Shown here in pieces: positions 15,003 to 24,044 of a stretch of 36,438 nt of DNA. The stretch spans positions 1 to 36,438 of the forward strand of contig JADGDL010000020.1 of NCBI GenBank assembly GCA_016744875.1. Reading direction: 5' to 3'. The notes beneath the pieces were generated by a model that did no database searches, had not been told where the DNA came from, and worked only from the letters and a program-made list of their open reading frames with translations. Origin of the DNA: Sulfurovum sp. GTDB lineage: Bacteria > Campylobacterota > Campylobacteria > Campylobacterales > Sulfurovaceae. Position 1 is the first letter of the stretch. The number at the start of each line of letters is the position of its first letter. The position numbers and the translations under genes are program-made.

Positions 15003-16697
15003 TTATACGTAAAGATATCGTTTTATTTTTTTGGTGGGTGTCTTGATAAATGGCTCTTTTTGCTCTATGACTTTTTTAATACGTGAGAATGAAGAGATAT
15101 TCTCATTTACTTCGCTCTTTATCTCTTCAAGCAACTTATCTACTTTTTCATGCATCTTTGTCTCAGATTTTTTGCTGACACCAAGCGCTGCATCTACTAG
15201 ATCATAATCAAGGTGTATCCGAGCAGTGAGTGTTCCATTGTCATCAAATACGAGTGAGTCTGCAACAAGATTCTGTGCATTGATAGCAGCCTCTATTTGT
15301 TCAGGATAGATATTTTCACCGCTAGATCCTACAATGATGTTTTTGGCTCTTCCACTCATAAAGAAATATCCATCTTCATCTATATATCCTATATCCTCTG
15401 TGTTAAACCATCCATTTTCATCTATCACTTCCTCAGTTTTTTCAGGGTCCTTATAGTAACCCATCATAACATTGGGCCCTTTTGCCCATAGTGTACCATT
15501 TCCTTTTTTATCTATATCCCTCAGTTGAAGTTTTGTACCAGGTATGACAGGTCCAATGGCTTTGTATTTTGTGACAGAGGGATTGGTTCCTGCAAGAAAT
15601 GGTGCTGTTTCAGTTAACCCATAGCCAACAGCATAAGGGAATTCTGCTTCACGCAGGAACATTTCAACGATAGGGGATACTCCTGCGCCACCGATCCCAA
15701 AAAAACGGATATTATTTCCAAAAGTCTCTTGAAGTTTTTTACCAGCTATACGATTTAGTTTTTTTCGTATGAAAGGTATGGAATAGAGTGTTTTGATCAA
15801 GATGTTTTTTTGGAAATTAGGTAGGATCTTATTTTTATATATTTTCTCTATGATCAACGGTACGGTCAGCATGAAACTAGGCTTAACCGTTGCCATAGCC
15901 TTAATAAGTATGGTTGGTGTGGGAGGCTTTTGTATGTAGTAGATAGATGCCCCGTTCAAAATGGGGATGACCATCCCCACTGTACATTCATAGGTGTGTG
16001 CCAATGGTAAAACGGAAAGGAATTTATCTTTAGGATAGATATCTACAACCTTTTGAGATGCGGTAGCATCAAAAACAATATTTTTATGACTTAGCATGAC
16101 CCCTTTTGAACTTCCCGTAGTCCCTGATGTATAAATGATGGCTGCAAGGTCATCTTCATCAACAGAGTGCTTTTTATTGCTTTTGTCTGTTCGTTTGAGT
16201 TTGTTGATATGTTTGCCACTTTTTTCTAATACATTTCCCATTTTTGATTTTCGAGAGAGTTTATCCAATACCTTTAAATTGTCTGTTATCACAAGTAGTT
16301 GCATAGTAGGAGGCTGGGTCTCATCAAGCAGGGTCTCAAAAAGTTTTTGAGAAATAAAGGCAGCCTTACATTCAGCATGCGTGGCAATATGCAGGGCTTC
16401 AGAGGTATGAAAATCTGGCAAGATAGGTACAATGACGGCTCCCATGGTCGTGACAGCAAAGTAGATAGCGCTCCAATTTGGCATATTTTCACTATAAAGT
16501 GCAACTTTATCGCCACGTTTGATACCGTGAGCATGAAGTACCTCTTGTATGGTATGGACTTTTTGCGAAAGTTGTTTGTAACTTATTGTTTCCCCATCAA
16601 CAAATTGCACAGCAGGCATATCAGTGTAGGTCTCTATACTGTATTTAAAAAGTGCTTGGAGGGTCAGTTTGGGTAGTTCTATAAAAGGTTTTTGCAT
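15003..16697 (-). CDS. Long-chain acyl-CoA synthetase, AMP-forming (FadD15-like)
   Basis: Activates a fatty acid with ATP and CoA through an acyl-adenylate. The 564-residue protein has the AMP-binding P-loop IIYTSGTTGSSKGVMLSHKN, the motif GYGLTETAPFLAG, and NGWFNTEDIGYIDEDGYFFMSGRAKNIIVGSSGENIYPEQIE, which covers the hinge and the ADP-ribose-binding Asp. The C-terminal lysine region reads EPFIKTPTKKIKRYLY. This pattern is that of the FadD15/long-chain type rather than acetyl-CoA synthetase. Substrate chain length cannot be told. ATG 16697 follows AAAGAGA, with an extended -10 about 45 bases upstream. Confidence 0.9.
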   Translation of the reverse strand: MQKPFIELPKLTLQALFKYSIETYTDMPAVQFVDGETISYKQLSQKVHTIQEVLHAHGIKRGDKVALYSENMPNWSAIYFAVTTMGAVIVPILPDFHTSEALHIATHAECKAAFISQKLFETLLDETQPPTMQLLVITDNLKVLDKLSRKSKMGNVLEKSGKHINKLKRTDKSNKKHSVDEDDLAAIIYTSGTTGSSKGVMLSHKNIVFDATASQKVVDIYPKDKFLSVLPLAHTYECTVGMVIPILNGASIYYIQKPPTPTILIKAMATVKPSFMLTVPLIIEKIYKNKILPNFQKNILIKTLYSIPFIRKKLNRIAGKKLQETFGNNIRFFGIGGAGVSPIVEMFLREAEFPYAVGYGLTETAPFLAGTNPSVTKYKAIGPVIPGTKLQLRDIDKKGNGTLWAKGPNVMMGYYKDPEKTEEVIDENGWFNTEDIGYIDEDGYFFMSGRAKNIIVGSSGENIYPEQIEAAINAQNLVADSLVFDDNGTLTARIHLDYDLVDAALGVSKKSETKMHEKVDKLLEEIKSEVNENISSFSRIKKVIEQKEPFIKTPTKKIKRYLYV

Positions 16698-16741
16698 GAA
16701 TTCTCTTTGTTTGAGTCAATATAGATTTCCAATATGATAAC

Positions 16742-16750
16742 ATTATATCA
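16742..16750 (-). promoter_or_regulatory. Extended -10 promoter for the acyl-CoA synthetase
   Basis: On the minus strand this reads TGATATAAT, an exact TGnTATAAT match. Expected start is near 16735, giving a leader of about 38 bases before ATG 16697. Confidence 0.55.
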
Positions 16751-16848
16751 AATTATATACTGTAAGTTATTAGTTATTTAGGTGGCTATACACACTTACC
16801 ATATCAAATAGTAGTCTACTTTACGTATTTTTGGATAAACTATGACAC

Positions 16849-16856
16849 TATATAAC
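16849..16856 (+). promoter_or_regulatory. Possible -10 region for the RND efflux operon
   Basis: TATATAAC lies 18 bases upstream of ATG 16875, with AAGG (16861-16864) as ribosome binding site. It is weaker than the extended -10 elements elsewhere in the window. No regulator gene or clear operator dyad lies in the 177-base divergent gap. Confidence 0.35.
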
Positions 16857-16874
16857 GAATAAGGTATCATTCAA

Positions 16875-18068
16875 ATGTCTACTTCATATAAACACGTATA
16901 CACACTAACTCTCTTTATCTCTTTACTTTTTTTGTCAGGCTGCGGTGAAGAAAAAGTAACAAAAGCACCAAAGGCTCCACCACCGTTAAAGGTTCAGACA
17001 GTCACTGTCGAAAAAAAGAATCATCCTATTTGGGTGCAATTTACGGGTACGACAAAAGCAGTCAGTGATCAGGAGATACGTGCCCGTGTTGCCGGTCGCC
17101 TTGAGAAGAGATTTTTTGAAGATGGTGCTACTGTGAAAAAAGGAGATAAACTCTTTTTGATCGAACAGTCTCAGTATCAAAGTAATCTTGATGCAGCAAT
17201 ATCCGCAAAACAGCAAGATCAGGCTGCACTTGCATTGTCAAAAGCAGATGTCAGACGTTATCAACCTCTTGTCAAAGAAGGACTTGCTGCACGCTCAACG
17301 CTCGAGCAGTATGAAGCTAAACGTGATGCCTTGATCGCTTCGATAGCAGCGGATGATGCCGCTATCCGTAATGCAGAACTGGAGTTGAGTTATACACTCA
17401 TCACCGCACCAATATCAGGTCAAGTGAGTTCCCGCCGTGTGGATGTTGGTAACCTAGTAGGGTATGGAGAATCAACATTGCTGACAACCATTGTACAGAC
17501 AGAGAAGATCTACACCTATTTCAGCCCTTCTGAAAGTGCTGCACAAATGCTTTATAAGTACCGTTCTCGTAAAGATCTGCCTGCCTTTATTGAAGTACGT
17601 GGCCAGGGAGACGATATTTTTAAACGTAAGCGTCTTGACGGTATTGTTGATTTTGCTAACAATATCGTCGATCCCTTAACATCAACAGTTGCCATGCGTG
17701 CAACGATAGACAATAAAGAGCAGACTGTTTATCCAGGTACTTTTGTCTATATCAATATTTTTGTAACAGATGAGGTCTCTTTGATCATGGTTCCTCCACA
17801 GGCCATTTTTGAAGATCAGTTAGGAAAGTTTGTATATACCGTTGATACAAACAATACAGCCAGAAGAACTTCTATTAAAACAGCGCTTTCATCACGTTAT
17901 TACACCAGTATTACCAGTGGATTGAAAGATCATGACAGGGTTGTGATCTCTGGTTTGGTCAAGGTTAAGAATGGTCGTCTGTTACTGCCTGAAGATATGA
18001 CTGAGAGTAAAGGTATCGCAGCCGTTATGAAAGAGCATAAATTGATCCCCGATGAGGTACAAAAGTAA
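16875..18068 (+). CDS. RND efflux periplasmic adaptor (MexA/AcrA family), lipoprotein
   Basis: Membrane fusion protein linking the inner-membrane RND pump to the outer-membrane channel. The 397-residue protein has a lipoprotein signal peptide with lipobox LSGC (Cys23), a biotinyl-lipoyl half (DQEIRARVAGRLEKRFFEDGATVKKGDKLF), an alpha-hairpin (about 115-160, RRYQPLVKEGLAARSTLEQYEAKRDAL), the second lipoyl half (LITAPISGQVSSRRVDVGNLV), and beta-barrel and membrane-proximal domains (TVYPGTFVYINI, MVPPQAIFEDQLGKFVYTV). It is the first gene of a three-gene operon. The substrate cannot be predicted. Confidence 0.94.
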   Translation: MSTSYKHVYTLTLFISLLFLSGCGEEKVTKAPKAPPPLKVQTVTVEKKNHPIWVQFTGTTKAVSDQEIRARVAGRLEKRFFEDGATVKKGDKLFLIEQSQYQSNLDAAISAKQQDQAALALSKADVRRYQPLVKEGLAARSTLEQYEAKRDALIASIAADDAAIRNAELELSYTLITAPISGQVSSRRVDVGNLVGYGESTLLTTIVQTEKIYTYFSPSESAAQMLYKYRSRKDLPAFIEVRGQGDDIFKRKRLDGIVDFANNIVDPLTSTVAMRATIDNKEQTVYPGTFVYINIFVTDEVSLIMVPPQAIFEDQLGKFVYTVDTNNTARRTSIKTALSSRYYTSITSGLKDHDRVVISGLVKVKNGRLLLPEDMTESKGIAAVMKEHKLIPDEVQK

Positions 18069-21000
18069 ATGTTTTCTACTACTTTTATTAAACGTCCGAT
18101 CTTTGCAATGGTTATCTCCTTGCTTATCATTGTGGGCGGGCTCACTTCTATGGTTGTTTTGCCGATACAGGAGTTTCCAGATGTAGTACCACCGACTGTT
18201 GTTGTATCCGCTAACTATACGGGTGCAAATGCTTACGCAGTTGAAGATTCCGTCACCAGACCGCTAGAAGACAAGATCAATGGTATTCAGGGTTCCATTT
18301 ATACTGAATCATCAAGCAATTCTGCGGGTCAGTCCAAAGTGACTGTCTATTTTGAACCGGGGTATGATCTTGATATTGCCGCAGTAGATGTCCAGAACAA
18401 AGTTTCATTAGCTACGCCTTCTTTGCCAGCTGAAGTGAAACAGTCAGGGGTTGTTGTCGATAAACAGAGCCCTTCTGCTGTTTGTATGGTGACAATCAAT
18501 GGAGATGAACGATATGATGATGCATTTTTAAGTAATTATATCAATATCAATGTCCTTGATGAACTCAAGCGTATCCCAGGTGTGGGTAAAGCAGAAAATA
18601 TGGGTGAGAAGAAATATGCCATGCGTATCTGGCTTGACCCGGACAGGATCAATGCTCTGGGGTTAACACCAACTGATATTATTGATGCGATACAATCACA
18701 AAATAAACAAGCCGCAGTGGGGAAAATCGGATCTACACCTACCTATAAAGATCAGCAAACAGAATATGTATTGACCGCCGAAGGCCGTTTGACTCATGTC
18801 GAAGAGTTTGAAGAGATCGTTATCAAGTATAAAGAGGATGGTTCACTTGTCTATTTACGCGATGTGTCTCGTATTGAACTAGGCGCTGAACAATATGACT
18901 GGAATGCTATTTTAAATCAAAAGCCGACAGGTTTGGTCGGTATCTATCAGCTTGCAGGATCTAATGCGTTGGAGATCAGGGCGGCAGTGGGTAAAGTAAT
19001 GGAAAAGGTGAAAGATCGTTTTCCTGAGGGGATCAGTTATGCGATTCCTTACGATACGACAGCCTACGTGAATGTAGCTATTGATAATGTTATTATCAAT
19101 CTTTTTGTTGCAATCTTATTGGTTATTGTGATCATCTATATCTTTTTACAATCCTGGCGTCCTACGGTCATCGCTGCAGTGGCTATTCCGGTTTCCCTTA
19201 TTGGTGCATTTGCCGCGATGTACATCGCACCTGGTTTCTCTATCAACTTCCTTACGCTTTTTGGACTGATACTGGCGATCGGTATTGTCGTTGATGATGT
19301 TATTTTGGTCGTTGAAAATGTCGAAGTGATCATGTATAAAGAACCTGAATTAACCATGCCTCAGGTGGTGAAAAAATCGATGATCGAATTGATCGGTCCG
19401 ATCATTTCGACGACATTGGTTCTGGTTGCGGTATTTATCCCTGTGTCTATGGTACCGGGGATCACCGGCTCACTCTATCAGCAGTTTGCCTTGACTATCT
19501 CCTTTGCGGTCCTGGTCTCTTCACTCAATGCTCTGACACTTTCACCGGCCATTGCAGCGATCATTATTAAACGTCGTGGTAAGGATGAAAAGAAATTTAT
19601 CGGTTTTGAACTTTTTGAAAGAGGATTTACCTGGTTGACTGACAAATACACTTCTTTTATCACCTTGCTCATTAAGCTCCGTTATGCGGTTTTGGTACTC
19701 TTTTTTGGCTTACTTGGCGTTATCTATTTTATGTTCATCTCTACTCCCACGGCCTTTGTGCCTTCTGAAGATAAAGGGATATATATGGTTGCGATGAATC
19801 TCAAGCCAGGTAGCTCCATTGAAAGAACAGTGGATGTGCGTAAAGAAGTTGAAGCGATCATTGCAGATATACCTGGAGTGAAAGATATCATTGCTATTGA
19901 CGGTTTTAATTTAATCACGGGATCACTTGATGGTTCAGCGGGAGCAATGTTTGTTACTTTGGATCATTGGGATAAGAGAACTGCACCGGGATTGGATGTA
20001 GAAAGTATTGTCAGGCAGACTTTTGCAAAAACAGCCCATATCTCAGATGCTTCAGTTGCGGCTTTCAATGTTCCGGGTATCACTGGATTGGGCTCTGTAG
20101 GTGGATTTGACTTCAGGTTACAAGATTATCTCTCCGGAGATATGGATACTTTCATGCACTATGCGAACGAGATCATTAAAGAAGCGAATGCTGATCCTCG
20201 CGTAGGTAAGGCATTTACTACGTACAATCCTTCGTATCCAATGTATGAAATCAACATTGACCGTAAAAAGGCCAATGCGCTTGGTGTGGATGTTGCTACA
20301 TTGTTTGGTACCATGCAGACTTATCTTGGCTCTTATTATGTGAATGATTTTGTTAAATACGGTAAAGTCTTTAAAGTCTTTGTCCAAGCCAAGAAAAAGT
20401 TTAGAAGTCATAAAAGTGATATTAATAAGCTTTATGTTAAAAGTAAACAGGGAAAGATGGTTCCTCTGTCAGCACTGGTCTCGGTAGAGGAACAATTGGG
20501 TCCGCAAAATATTTCCCATTATAATCTTTACCGGTCTATCCAGATCAATGGTGCTCCAGCACAAGGACGAAGTTCTGGTGAAGCGATGGCGGCCATGGAA
20601 GAGATCGCTGCACGTGTGCTGCCAACTACCTACGGTTATGACTGGTCAGGTATGTCATTTCAGGAAAAAGCTGCCGGTAATGGACAGGTTTTGGTCTTTT
20701 TCTTTGTGGCTTTGGTCGTTTTCCTGGTACTCTCTGCACAATATGAATCGTGGATACTGCCTCTAATGATACTTCTCTCTGTGCCTATCGTTATGATAGG
20801 GGCGATGGGCGCATTAAAGATGGCTGGATTGCCACTCAACGTCTATGCACAGGTGGGGCTGGTCCTCTTGATAGCACTGGCCTCTAAAAATGCCATTTTA
20901 ATCGTTGAATTTGCCAAAGAGCTGCGTGAATCAGGAAAAAGTATTGTTGAAGCAGGTATACAGGCAGGGAAACTGCGTTTCCGTGCGATCATGATGACCA

Positions 21001-21215
21001 TTCTTTCGTTTGTCTTTGGTACAGCACCTTTGGCTTTTGCCTCTGGTGCGGGTGCAGTGACACAAAAATCGATAGGAGTGGGACTGCTCGGTGGGATGTT
21101 GGCTGCAACCATAGTGAGTACTTTACTGGTACCGGTACTCTATGTGCTACTTTCCACGATGCGTGAAAAATTTGTAAAAGTAGAAGATGAAATAGCAAAA
21201 AGGAATATGGTTTAA
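18069..21215 (+). CDS. RND multidrug efflux transporter (HAE1 family, AcrB-like)
   Basis: Proton-driven inner-membrane pump of 1048 residues, the AcrB length, beginning FIKRPIFAMVISLLIIVGG as in HAE1 pumps. The proton relay is intact: D409 and D410 in GIVVDDVILVVENVE and K940 in LASKNAILIVEFAKE, almost the same numbers as AcrB D407, D408 and K940. GVGLLGGMLAATIVSTLLVPVLY is the last helix. Its ATG directly follows the adaptor's stop codon, with GAGG inside the adaptor's end. Substrates are unknown; the family exports drugs, detergents and solvents. Confidence 0.96.
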   Translation: MFSTTFIKRPIFAMVISLLIIVGGLTSMVVLPIQEFPDVVPPTVVVSANYTGANAYAVEDSVTRPLEDKINGIQGSIYTESSSNSAGQSKVTVYFEPGYDLDIAAVDVQNKVSLATPSLPAEVKQSGVVVDKQSPSAVCMVTINGDERYDDAFLSNYININVLDELKRIPGVGKAENMGEKKYAMRIWLDPDRINALGLTPTDIIDAIQSQNKQAAVGKIGSTPTYKDQQTEYVLTAEGRLTHVEEFEEIVIKYKEDGSLVYLRDVSRIELGAEQYDWNAILNQKPTGLVGIYQLAGSNALEIRAAVGKVMEKVKDRFPEGISYAIPYDTTAYVNVAIDNVIINLFVAILLVIVIIYIFLQSWRPTVIAAVAIPVSLIGAFAAMYIAPGFSINFLTLFGLILAIGIVVDDVILVVENVEVIMYKEPELTMPQVVKKSMIELIGPIISTTLVLVAVFIPVSMVPGITGSLYQQFALTISFAVLVSSLNALTLSPAIAAIIIKRRGKDEKKFIGFELFERGFTWLTDKYTSFITLLIKLRYAVLVLFFGLLGVIYFMFISTPTAFVPSEDKGIYMVAMNLKPGSSIERTVDVRKEVEAIIADIPGVKDIIAIDGFNLITGSLDGSAGAMFVTLDHWDKRTAPGLDVESIVRQTFAKTAHISDASVAAFNVPGITGLGSVGGFDFRLQDYLSGDMDTFMHYANEIIKEANADPRVGKAFTTYNPSYPMYEINIDRKKANALGVDVATLFGTMQTYLGSYYVNDFVKYGKVFKVFVQAKKKFRSHKSDINKLYVKSKQGKMVPLSALVSVEEQLGPQNISHYNLYRSIQINGAPAQGRSSGEAMAAMEEIAARVLPTTYGYDWSGMSFQEKAAGNGQVLVFFFVALVVFLVLSAQYESWILPLMILLSVPIVMIGAMGALKMAGLPLNVYAQVGLVLLIALASKNAILIVEFAKELRESGKSIVEAGIQAGKLRFRAIMMTILSFVFGTAPLAFASGAGAVTQKSIGVGLLGGMLAATIVSTLLVPVLYVLLSTMREKFVKVEDEIAKRNMV

Positions 21216-22514
21216 ATGGAACATTTGATACGAAATATAGGAATAGGATTCATCACAGCAACAGTGCTACTTTCTGCAAAGAGCCAGACATTGACCATCA
21301 ATAAGGCCATAGAACTCGCACTCAAACACAGCCCGGATGTTGATATGAGCCGTTTTGATTTTAAAAGAGCCATAGAGCGCAGTAAATTCCAACAGGGGTA
21401 TTATCTTCCCACTTTGGATCTATCTGCTACTGCTGGAAGACAAGGTATGGAGTTCAAGGGTCAAGACAATATGACTGGGACAACACTGCTTGGAACGCTT
21501 AGTGCTTCACAGTTACTGTATGACTTTGGAAAAACCAGTGGCAGGATCTCTGCAGCAGATGAGGAAGCCAAAGCATACGAGGCAAGCATGAATCAATTCA
21601 TCTCCAATAAGATCCTGAGTATTAAAACAAGATATTATGATGTATTAAAGGTGAAAAGTTTTATTAAGGTTAACAAAGAAAATATTACATTACAAGAGGG
21701 CCAATTGAGACGTGCTCAGCGTTATTATGAGAGTGGGATCAAGACAATCATTGATGTATCTGATGCTAAGGTACGTTTGACACAGGCTCAGTTGGAATTG
21801 AACAATTCAAAGTATGACCTTAAGTTACGTCGCGCGATACTTGAGCAAACAATGGGGTATGTCCCCTATAATGGAAAGTACACGCTCTCTCATAGAAAAT
21901 TGGATCTGCCAAATGTTAGTCATACACTCCCTCGGGTAGATACTGGTCTTCCCCAACTCGAAGGCTTTGCTTATGGACATCGTTATGAGTTGCAAAGTTC
22001 CAAGTACCTTGCAGAGAGTTCAAAATATCTTGTAGCGAGTGAAGAAGGGGGCTATCTTCCTACACTGGTACTTACAGGAGACTATACTACACAAGATGTA
22101 GATGATGACTTTATTGCTTCTTCACCTGAACAGCAATGGCAGGCAGGTGTTGTATTGCAATGGAATCTTTTTTCCGGAAATCAAACAGATGCTTCTGTGC
22201 AGGAAGCTAAAATATCTACTTTGAGAGCAGCTTCTAATGTAGATGATGTACGGCTGCTGATAAAACGGCAGGTGATTGAATCGAGTTTGGGTGTTCAAAG
22301 AACCAAAGATGCTGTTACTCTTTCTGAGAGTATTGCAAAAGCCAGTAAGCAAAAGTTTATTCAGGCACAAAAAAGATATGAGAATGACCTCTCCGACTAT
22401 ATAGAACTTCAGGAAGCACAGCAGGGGTATATAACATCATTGGCAGATTTGGTAAATACCTATTATGATTATTATATCGCACTTGCATCACTTGATTATT
22501 CTGTAGGAAGATAA
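21216..22514 (+). CDS. TolC-family outer-membrane efflux protein
   Basis: Outer-membrane channel completing the tripartite pump. The 432-residue protein has a signal peptide (about residues 1-22), then two TolC-type repeats: the first begins LTINKAIELALKHSPDVD and the second includes LQEAQQGYITSLADLVNTYYDYYIALASLDYSVGR, the usual ending of these channels. The long helical parts are rich in Ala, Gln and Glu (VSDAKVRLTQAQLELNNSKYDL). ATG 21216 immediately follows the transporter stop, with AAGGA upstream. Specific to this operon by position. Confidence 0.93.
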   Translation: MEHLIRNIGIGFITATVLLSAKSQTLTINKAIELALKHSPDVDMSRFDFKRAIERSKFQQGYYLPTLDLSATAGRQGMEFKGQDNMTGTTLLGTLSASQLLYDFGKTSGRISAADEEAKAYEASMNQFISNKILSIKTRYYDVLKVKSFIKVNKENITLQEGQLRRAQRYYESGIKTIIDVSDAKVRLTQAQLELNNSKYDLKLRRAILEQTMGYVPYNGKYTLSHRKLDLPNVSHTLPRVDTGLPQLEGFAYGHRYELQSSKYLAESSKYLVASEEGGYLPTLVLTGDYTTQDVDDDFIASSPEQQWQAGVVLQWNLFSGNQTDASVQEAKISTLRAASNVDDVRLLIKRQVIESSLGVQRTKDAVTLSESIAKASKQKFIQAQKRYENDLSDYIELQEAQQGYITSLADLVNTYYDYYIALASLDYSVGR

Positions 22515-22518
22515 AACC

Positions 22519-22920
22519 TTATTTTATTGGTTCCTCAGAGATAATAATCTTATTCTCTGAGGAAATACTGCTTTTTCTGTTGTCAAATTTTTTCATTGCT
22601 TCATCGTAGGCTGCTTTATTTTTCTTTTGAAGCGCTTTTTGTTCTGCTTTTCTTGTGGCATTGAGCTCTTTTTCTAAAGCTTCGATCTTTTCTTTTTTTT
22701 CTGCAAGGGCTTTTTCCTGTGCAATTTCGTTGCGGTTGTCATAATAGGGGTTGTAATTATAATATTGGTTTGGACGATAATTAAAATTTTTCTCTATAGG
22801 TTTCACAATAGGTTTTTCAATCGGAAGTGAAGGATGTAGTGGTGGTTTAGGTGCGGTAGCAGCGATATCTGCAGAAGTTAGTGTCAATAGGACACTAAAA
22901 ATAAGGAGAATATATTTCAT
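22519..22920 (-). CDS. Hypothetical exported protein with proline/tyrosine-rich part and coiled coil
   Basis: 133 residues, not recognised. It has a signal peptide (MKYILLIFSVLLTLTSADIA), a proline-rich linker (PKPPLHPSLPIEKPIVKPIEK), an Asn/Tyr-rich patch (NYRPNQYYNYNPYYDNRN) and a charged coiled-coil helix (about 70-115, EKALAEKKEKIEALEKELNATRKAEQKALQKK). This looks like a periplasmic or envelope spacer protein. It starts 5 bases after the stop of the upstream small gene, whose stop TAG overlaps the ribosome binding site AGGGA. Convergent to the TolC gene with 4 bases between stops. Confidence 0.7.
   Translation of the reverse strand: MKYILLIFSVLLTLTSADIAATAPKPPLHPSLPIEKPIVKPIEKNFNYRPNQYYNYNPYYDNRNEIAQEKALAEKKEKIEALEKELNATRKAEQKALQKKNKAAYDEAMKKFDNRKSSISSENKIIISEEPIK
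22533..22562. terminator. 9-bp perfect hairpin at the convergent end of the efflux operon
   Basis: CCTCAGAGA (22533-22541) pairs exactly with TCTCTGAGG (22554-22562), loop 12 bases. It lies 19 bases past the TolC-type gene stop and inside the last codons of the convergent hypothetical gene, so it could terminate the efflux transcript. No T run follows on the plus strand. Confidence 0.4.
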
Positions 22921-22925
22921 CTTTT

Positions 22926-23207
22926 TTATTCCCTATTGGTAGGAGCAATGTAGGCATCTGAAAATACTTTTTGATAAGCAGGTAAAAGTTTTTTCAATGT
23001 TTTTTCATCGGTAGTGGGAATACTATGCGCATAGGTCAGGTTACCTCTTTGGTAAGTTCTAACAGTTTCTCTGAGTGCATTAGGGAGTTTGTCTATTGCC
23101 TTTTGGAGACGTACTTTGTCCCCAAAGACAGCCAGTCTTACGGTAAAGTTTGAAGATGAAAAGAGAAATGTTGAAAGAAATAGAGTGATAAAAACAATGC
23201 GGGGCAT
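22926..23207 (-). CDS. Small exported protein with SPOR-like domain
   Basis: 93 residues from ATG 23207 (AAAGG about 8 bases upstream). Signal peptide MPRIVFITLFLSTFLFSSS is followed directly by FTVRLAVFGDKVRLQKAIDKLPN, which resembles the first strand and helix of a SPOR domain (YTVQLGAF...A..L...L). The rest is ETVRTYQRGNLTYAHSIPTTDEKTLKKLLPAYQKVFSDAYIAPT. SPOR domains bind denuded peptidoglycan at division sites. The match is by eye and the protein is only as long as one domain. Likely operon with the downstream coiled-coil protein. Confidence 0.65.
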   Translation of the reverse strand: MPRIVFITLFLSTFLFSSSNFTVRLAVFGDKVRLQKAIDKLPNALRETVRTYQRGNLTYAHSIPTTDEKTLKKLLPAYQKVFSDAYIAPTNRE

Positions 23208-23237
23208 AAAAAACCTTTTAATATGTAAATTAAAAGT

Positions 23238-23243
23238 ATTATA
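23238..23243 (-). promoter_or_regulatory. -10 box for the SPOR-like gene
   Basis: TATAAT on the minus strand, about 30 bases upstream of ATG 23207 and downstream of the tRNA-Glu pair, so the protein genes need not depend on tRNA read-through. Confidence 0.45.
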
Positions 23244-23282
23244 ATATAAATAATTTGTATTGTAAATAGATGAGAGTAAAGT

Positions 23283-23357
23283 TGGTGACCCCAAGGAGAC
23301 TTGAACTCCTGTAACATGGATGAAAACCATGGATCCTAACCGCTAGACGATGGGGCC
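23283..23357 (-). tRNA. tRNA-Glu (anticodon TTC), copy 1
   Basis: A 75-base cloverleaf on the minus strand: acceptor GGCCCCA pairs with TGGGGTC (one mismatch or wobble), the anticodon stem CATGG/CCATG surrounds loop TTTTCAT with anticodon TTC, and the T-arm is CAGGAGTTCAAGTCTCCTT. The discriminator is A, and CCA is encoded. Identical in sequence to the copy at 23387-23461, with a 29-base spacer. Confidence 0.96.
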
Positions 23358-23386
23358 ACTTATATTGAAAAGTTACAAGCTGAAAA

Positions 23387-23461
23387 TGGTGACCCCAAGG
23401 AGACTTGAACTCCTGTAACATGGATGAAAACCATGGATCCTAACCGCTAGACGATGGGGCC
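23387..23461 (-). tRNA. tRNA-Glu (anticodon TTC), copy 2
   Basis: Same 75 bases as copy 1 by direct comparison, including the encoded CCA. It is the upstream member of the pair; a TATAAT on the minus strand (23486-23481) lies 20 bases before its 5' end. Confidence 0.96.
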
Positions 23462-23480
23462 ATCGCAACTTGTGGATGGC

Positions 23481-23486
23481 ATTATA
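23481..23486 (-). promoter_or_regulatory. -10 box for the tRNA-Glu pair
   Basis: TATAAT on the minus strand inside TATATATATAATGCC. Expected start is near 23474, about 13 bases before the mature tRNA 5' end. The two tRNAs probably share this transcript. Confidence 0.5.
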
Positions 23487-23520
23487 TATATAGGGTGCTT
23501 AAATAACTCTTAAATTAGGG

Positions 23521-23526
23521 TATACT
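23521..23526 (+). promoter_or_regulatory. -10 box for the lipoprotein-nfo pair
   Basis: TATACT, with expected start near 23533 and ribosome binding site GAGGG just before ATG 23550. It diverges from the tRNA promoter 35 bases to the left. Confidence 0.4.
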
Positions 23527-23549
23527 TTAGACAAAAAAGAGGGAATTGT

Positions 23550-24044
23550 ATGTTGTCTTTCACTAAAATCATTTTTTTTACCCTCTTTGTTTTTCTATTT
23601 ACTGCCTGTGCTATGAAAGAATACGCAAAACAAGCCTCTGTGTTCATTGTCTTTAAGACACCTTCCTTTAAACATGCAGATTTGGGTTTTATTTATGAAA
23701 ACAGTGATGAAGTGAAAGTTGAGATATACGGCAGCGGACAGGCATTGGTCTCTTTGGAGATCAGACAGGAAAATATATGTATGTCTCTGCTGCAGTGTAT
23801 GTCTAAAAAAAGTTTTAACAGAGATGTTTTATCTGCAGCTTATCCTGATGATCTGTTGGAGCATATTTTTAGAGGACAAGAAGTATTTAGCGGGGAAAAT
23901 TTGACAAAAACACGTAACGGCTTTACACAAAAAATAGTAAAAAATGGTAAATATAATATACATTATACCGTTTTAAATAAGCAAATAATATTCCGTGATA
24001 CAATAAATGATATTTTGATAAAAGTGAAGAGGATAGATACATGA
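23550..24044 (+). CDS. Hypothetical lipoprotein
   Basis: 164 residues, not recognised as a named family. The signal peptide ends in lipobox FTAC (Cys20), so the protein is probably lipid-anchored in the envelope. The mature part starts MKEYAKQASVFIVFKTPSFKHADLGFIY and is rich in beta-strand-like segments (VEIYGSGQALVSLEI, NGKYNIHYTVLNKQIIFRDT), suggesting a small beta-barrel or sandwich. Two cysteines (ICMSLLQC) could form a disulfide. The stop overlaps the nfo start (ATGA), so the two are translationally coupled although no shared function is obvious. Confidence 0.75.
   Translation: MLSFTKIIFFTLFVFLFTACAMKEYAKQASVFIVFKTPSFKHADLGFIYENSDEVKVEIYGSGQALVSLEIRQENICMSLLQCMSKKSFNRDVLSAAYPDDLLEHIFRGQEVFSGENLTKTRNGFTQKIVKNGKYNIHYTVLNKQIIFRDTINDILIKVKRIDT

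Noticed and set aside
23208..23330. Upstream extension of the SPOR-like gene to 134 residues
   Set aside because: The extra codons run through the promoter and into the tRNA-Glu sequence; the true signal peptide starts at ATG 23207.
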